Positions 61,192 to 64,000 of a stretch of 64,000 bases of DNA are shown piece after piece. The stretch spans positions 248,001-312,000 of the forward strand of contig CAJNYU010000030.1 of the NCBI GenBank assembly GCA_905331475.1. The letters run 5' to 3'. The notes below the pieces were generated by a model. That model worked only from the letters and a program-made list of their open reading frames with translations, was not told where the DNA came from and ran no database searches. The first letter of the stretch is position 1. The number at the start of each line of letters is the position of its first letter. Origin of the DNA: Rotaria socialis. Its lineage: Eukaryota; Rotifera; Eurotatoria; Philodinida; Philodinidae. A program made the position numbers and the translations under genes.

Positions 61192-64000
61192 ATGTTTTAT
61201 CCTGTTTTACTACTGCTGGTATTATTATTCTTAAGCCGAGTGAATAGCCGAAAAATCGATGCCTACGGTAAGTCACAGTATTTATAATTAAAGAAGGAGA
61301 CAAATGTTTTGATATCTCATTGAAAAAATCTTTTTTCTTCCATTATTGAAAATCAAAAAATGTCCAACATTTAGTACGTAGTTTCTTGTAAGCGATGGAA
61401 TACTATCTTAAATTTGTGTAACTCTAGGATTAGTCATAGACGAAATATATAAATTCGAAACATGGAAACGATTTTCTCCGAATGATGAAATAAACATTTT
61501 ACAATCGAACATTTAGATGAAAGTCAGAGAGTAGAGGAAAATGAAAACATCAAAACAAAGGAATATTATGAAGATTAATACTAAATAGAATTATATTGAG
61601 AAATCATCAGGTGACTATCGTATTTTTCTTTAAATCAAAAGTATAAGTATTACAATTCTTAAGGGGTAAATTTGAACTCCGTATGATTGCACAGACGGGG
61701 ATTTTCAACTGGCCTGTATTCTCGAGTTAGATGGGATGAAAAAAAATAAGCGTTTATATCAGTCATTTCAAAAGATATAGATCAATGAAATAGTACAAGG
61801 TTAATACAAAGAAAATTTGATTTGTTACGTAAAAGAAGTCAAGGTTGCTAAGAAAATATCAAATTTTGTTTAAAAATCAATTTTGATCCCTTTGAATTTT
61901 TATAATCATTGAATAAAATATAGCTGTAATACTTGGAATCCATTTAATTCTATTAAGATGTCTTTATTCGTGACCGAGATGCAAACAGTCGGTTCTGCAA
62001 CACAAGCATTGAAGATGGTGAAGTACAACGACCATATCATCGTATCCCCGGTGACGCAGGTGAGAAATAGAACTAGATTAGATGAGAACTGTTTGTATGA
62101 TCAAGGAGTGAAAGAATAGGATATATGCAGGAGAACTTTATGAATTTCTAGTAAAAATTACAAGAAAATTGTTTTGTCTTGACATACAAATGCTAATTAC
62201 AATGAGACAAAATGTAGATCAAGATTATCGTTTTCAAAAGCAATGCAAGTACGAGAAATCTTTTGAATAACATGTATAGCTTGGGTTCTAGTCTGAATTG
62301 AGTTTCTATTCTCGATTTAGTTAGCTGGCAGCAATTGAAGATTAACTGAGTAAATGCAACTTTTCTTGAGAAGATAAATATTTAAGATAGTTTTGATATT
62401 CGACAAATCTTGCTGCTATAAGACATATCTGACTAGATTTTCGCTTAAAAACCTACTGTGTATAATATGTTAAGTGTACGTAGGTTTTATGATCATTGAT
62501 CACAAATCGAAAGAAATGATCCCACATAATATGCTGCTTCTAAATACATCATTAGCAAAAGTGTTGAAAATTGAGTAAAACAACTCGAGTTCGAAGTTTT
62601 ATAAGCAATCATTATGTTACAAGTAATACTGTATACATCATTAAGAAAGCTTGAGCTCTAAAATGAAACGTGGTAGCTCTTACGAACCTTTCTACAAGGT
62701 ATCATTTATGAGACTTTATGGTTGGAACATAATTGAGTGACTTCATGTAATAATTCTTGAAGACCGCTGCTTAATTCAGTTAGAAAAAAAAGTGTTCTAT
62801 GTTTTCAATAGCGAATTGCTGCCTCGATAGTAAAGACTGCACAAATTTACAGAATCTCAAGCTTCTTGCAAAAGTTGAATTTTTCCGGTAATACGCATGG
62901 AGTGTTACTAAAAATCGAGTGCTACCGTATATAAGATTCTATTGGAAAAACTTTTTTCTAAACAAAACAAAAAACATTGTTTCATTCAGCTTTCAATATT
63001 CGTGCCAATTGTCTAGGTGCATGGGTGTCGATCTCAATCTTCTCTACACCCACTCGCATTCTGAATTTTCTTTGAGAATAGATCTGAGTAAATGCTTTGA
63101 TAGTTAGCATTGATGCTCAAAAGTTCTTGGAATTCATTATGTAAACTCCATCTCAAAAAATCACACATAATTGTGGAAAAATACATGATTCCAAGATCAT
63201 CATATGAGTATTTTCAGGCGAGGGAATGTTGTTCCACAAATCGAATGTTATCATATTCATTCAAAAAGAAATTCGAATCTAATTACAGAAACATTTTCTG
63301 TTCGTTTTTCAGCGATCAACTCTGAGATGCAGCTCTGCTATTCAAGCGCCTTGACGAGCAACAGTTCCATGTTTTCGAGACTATGTGGTGGGGAGACATT
63401 CTTTTACTATTTCATGGCAATACAGGTAACGGCGTCAACTAGCGGCTCTTACGCATTTGTGTGGGGCAGTCATATGGAAAGTTGCGGATATCTATACAAT
63501 CTGCCATTCATTCCAAGCAGTTCACAGTCGAATCTAGCAGCACATAAGCATGACAGTGGCTATCCATGCAAATTTCCACTAACAGCAACTTTTACGGTGA
63601 CTCAATCCATGATCCTCGTTGTTACAACATTCTCTCCGGAAGACTTCGGAGAATTCAATATTTCAATTCACGGTCCCACACAATTAAGCTTAACGCCGTA
63701 TATTTCCACGTCAATTATCGTAACCAACACCAATGAAGCAACCAGCGTAGACAATACTGCAACAACTACTACAACTGCTACAGCTTCTACAACCACTACA
63801 ACGCCCATAATTACAAAAGCAACTACAGGAACCACCAAACTACCTACTACAAAAAGCACTAAAAGAACTACTAGAAAAACTACGAAAAACCCCATTAGAC
63901 CAACTATCACAACGCCAATTGTAGTCACAGGTAGGTGAAACTGAGTACCAGTTTGAATGATTTATGAGTCTTTTTTACGGTAGGCTGCTAATTTTTAAAG
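61192..64000 (+). CDS. Secreted or surface mucin-like protein with bdelloid-type domain (3' truncated by window)
   Basis: Exons 61192-61267, 61958-62059 and 63313-63930 join in phase 1; more exons must follow the GTAGGT donor at 63931. The first exon is a signal peptide (MFYPVLLLLVLLFLSRVNS). Then come RDRDANSRFCNTSIEDGE and a domain with Cys pairs and the blocks FFYYFMAIQVTASTSGSYAF, CGYLYNLPF, SNLAAHKHDSGYP, FPLTATFTVTQSMILVVTTF and FNISIHGP. I know this pattern (YYYxAIQVT, GYLYNNTF, DDDSG, YILVVTTYS) from many bdelloid extracellular proteins. A long Thr-rich, probably O-glycosylated stretch ends the visible part. Introns of 690 and 1253 nt and GC-richer exons set it apart from the other genes. 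The role is unknown; adhesion or lectin-like binding is a guess. Confidence 0.7.

Noticed and set aside
63668-63928. Antisense Val-rich frame
   Set aside because: Shadow of the Thr-rich (ACT/ACA) mucin-like exon.

Overview
This window looks like nuclear DNA of a bdelloid rotifer (Rotaria/Adineta type). It is AT-rich and its genes are densely split by introns of about 50-70 nt. Several start codons follow directly on a pyrimidine tract plus AG, as expected where spliced-leader trans-splicing is used. One gene (61192 to the right edge) has a secreted domain type that I know chiefly from bdelloid proteins, and one repeat carries TGTGGG units, the bdelloid telomeric hexamer. The taxonomic call is inference; all identities rest on translation and remembered family sequences.

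Left gene-rich block (1-25.1 kb): end of mitochondrial aspartate aminotransferase; a CISD3-like double CDGSH iron-sulfur protein; an 81-residue protein with an ETAA1-like acidic motif; a protocadherin-like receptor; a large Pro/Gln-rich nuclear-type protein; an ETAA1-like, RPA-binding replication-stress protein; APC11, the RING subunit of the anaphase-promoting complex; a CSPP1-like ciliary/centrosomal protein on the minus strand; and a rhodopsin-type GPCR. I checked the splice models by phase, and in the multi-exon genes they add up to open frames.

Repeat-rich desert (25.1-37.7 kb): almost no genes, but many non-autonomous DNA transposons: a 1.4 kb long inverted repeat with an ambiguous base in its spacer, a 1.3 kb decayed hAT element with a perfect 8-bp target duplication and a BED zinc-finger remnant, a Tc1/mariner-like MITE, a small hAT MITE and others.

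Right gene block (37.7-54.4 kb): an 18-exon Argonaute with all four slicer residues; an unrecognised 574-residue protein with possible dinucleotide-binding folds; a Notum-like carboxylesterase with a membrane anchor; UBL7; an EFCAB9-like EF-hand protein; and, convergent with it only 66 bp away, CFAP119. EFCAB9 is known as a sperm CatSper partner, so its presence in a lineage thought to lack males is notable.

Right repeat region (54.5-61 kb): TGTGGG-bearing clusters, a GGAA/TTCC-rich GC block, and a 1.6 kb element whose ends are packed with ACGCG/AGACGC motifs. The window ends inside a mucin-like secreted or surface gene whose exons are richer in GC and whose introns are much longer than those of its neighbours.
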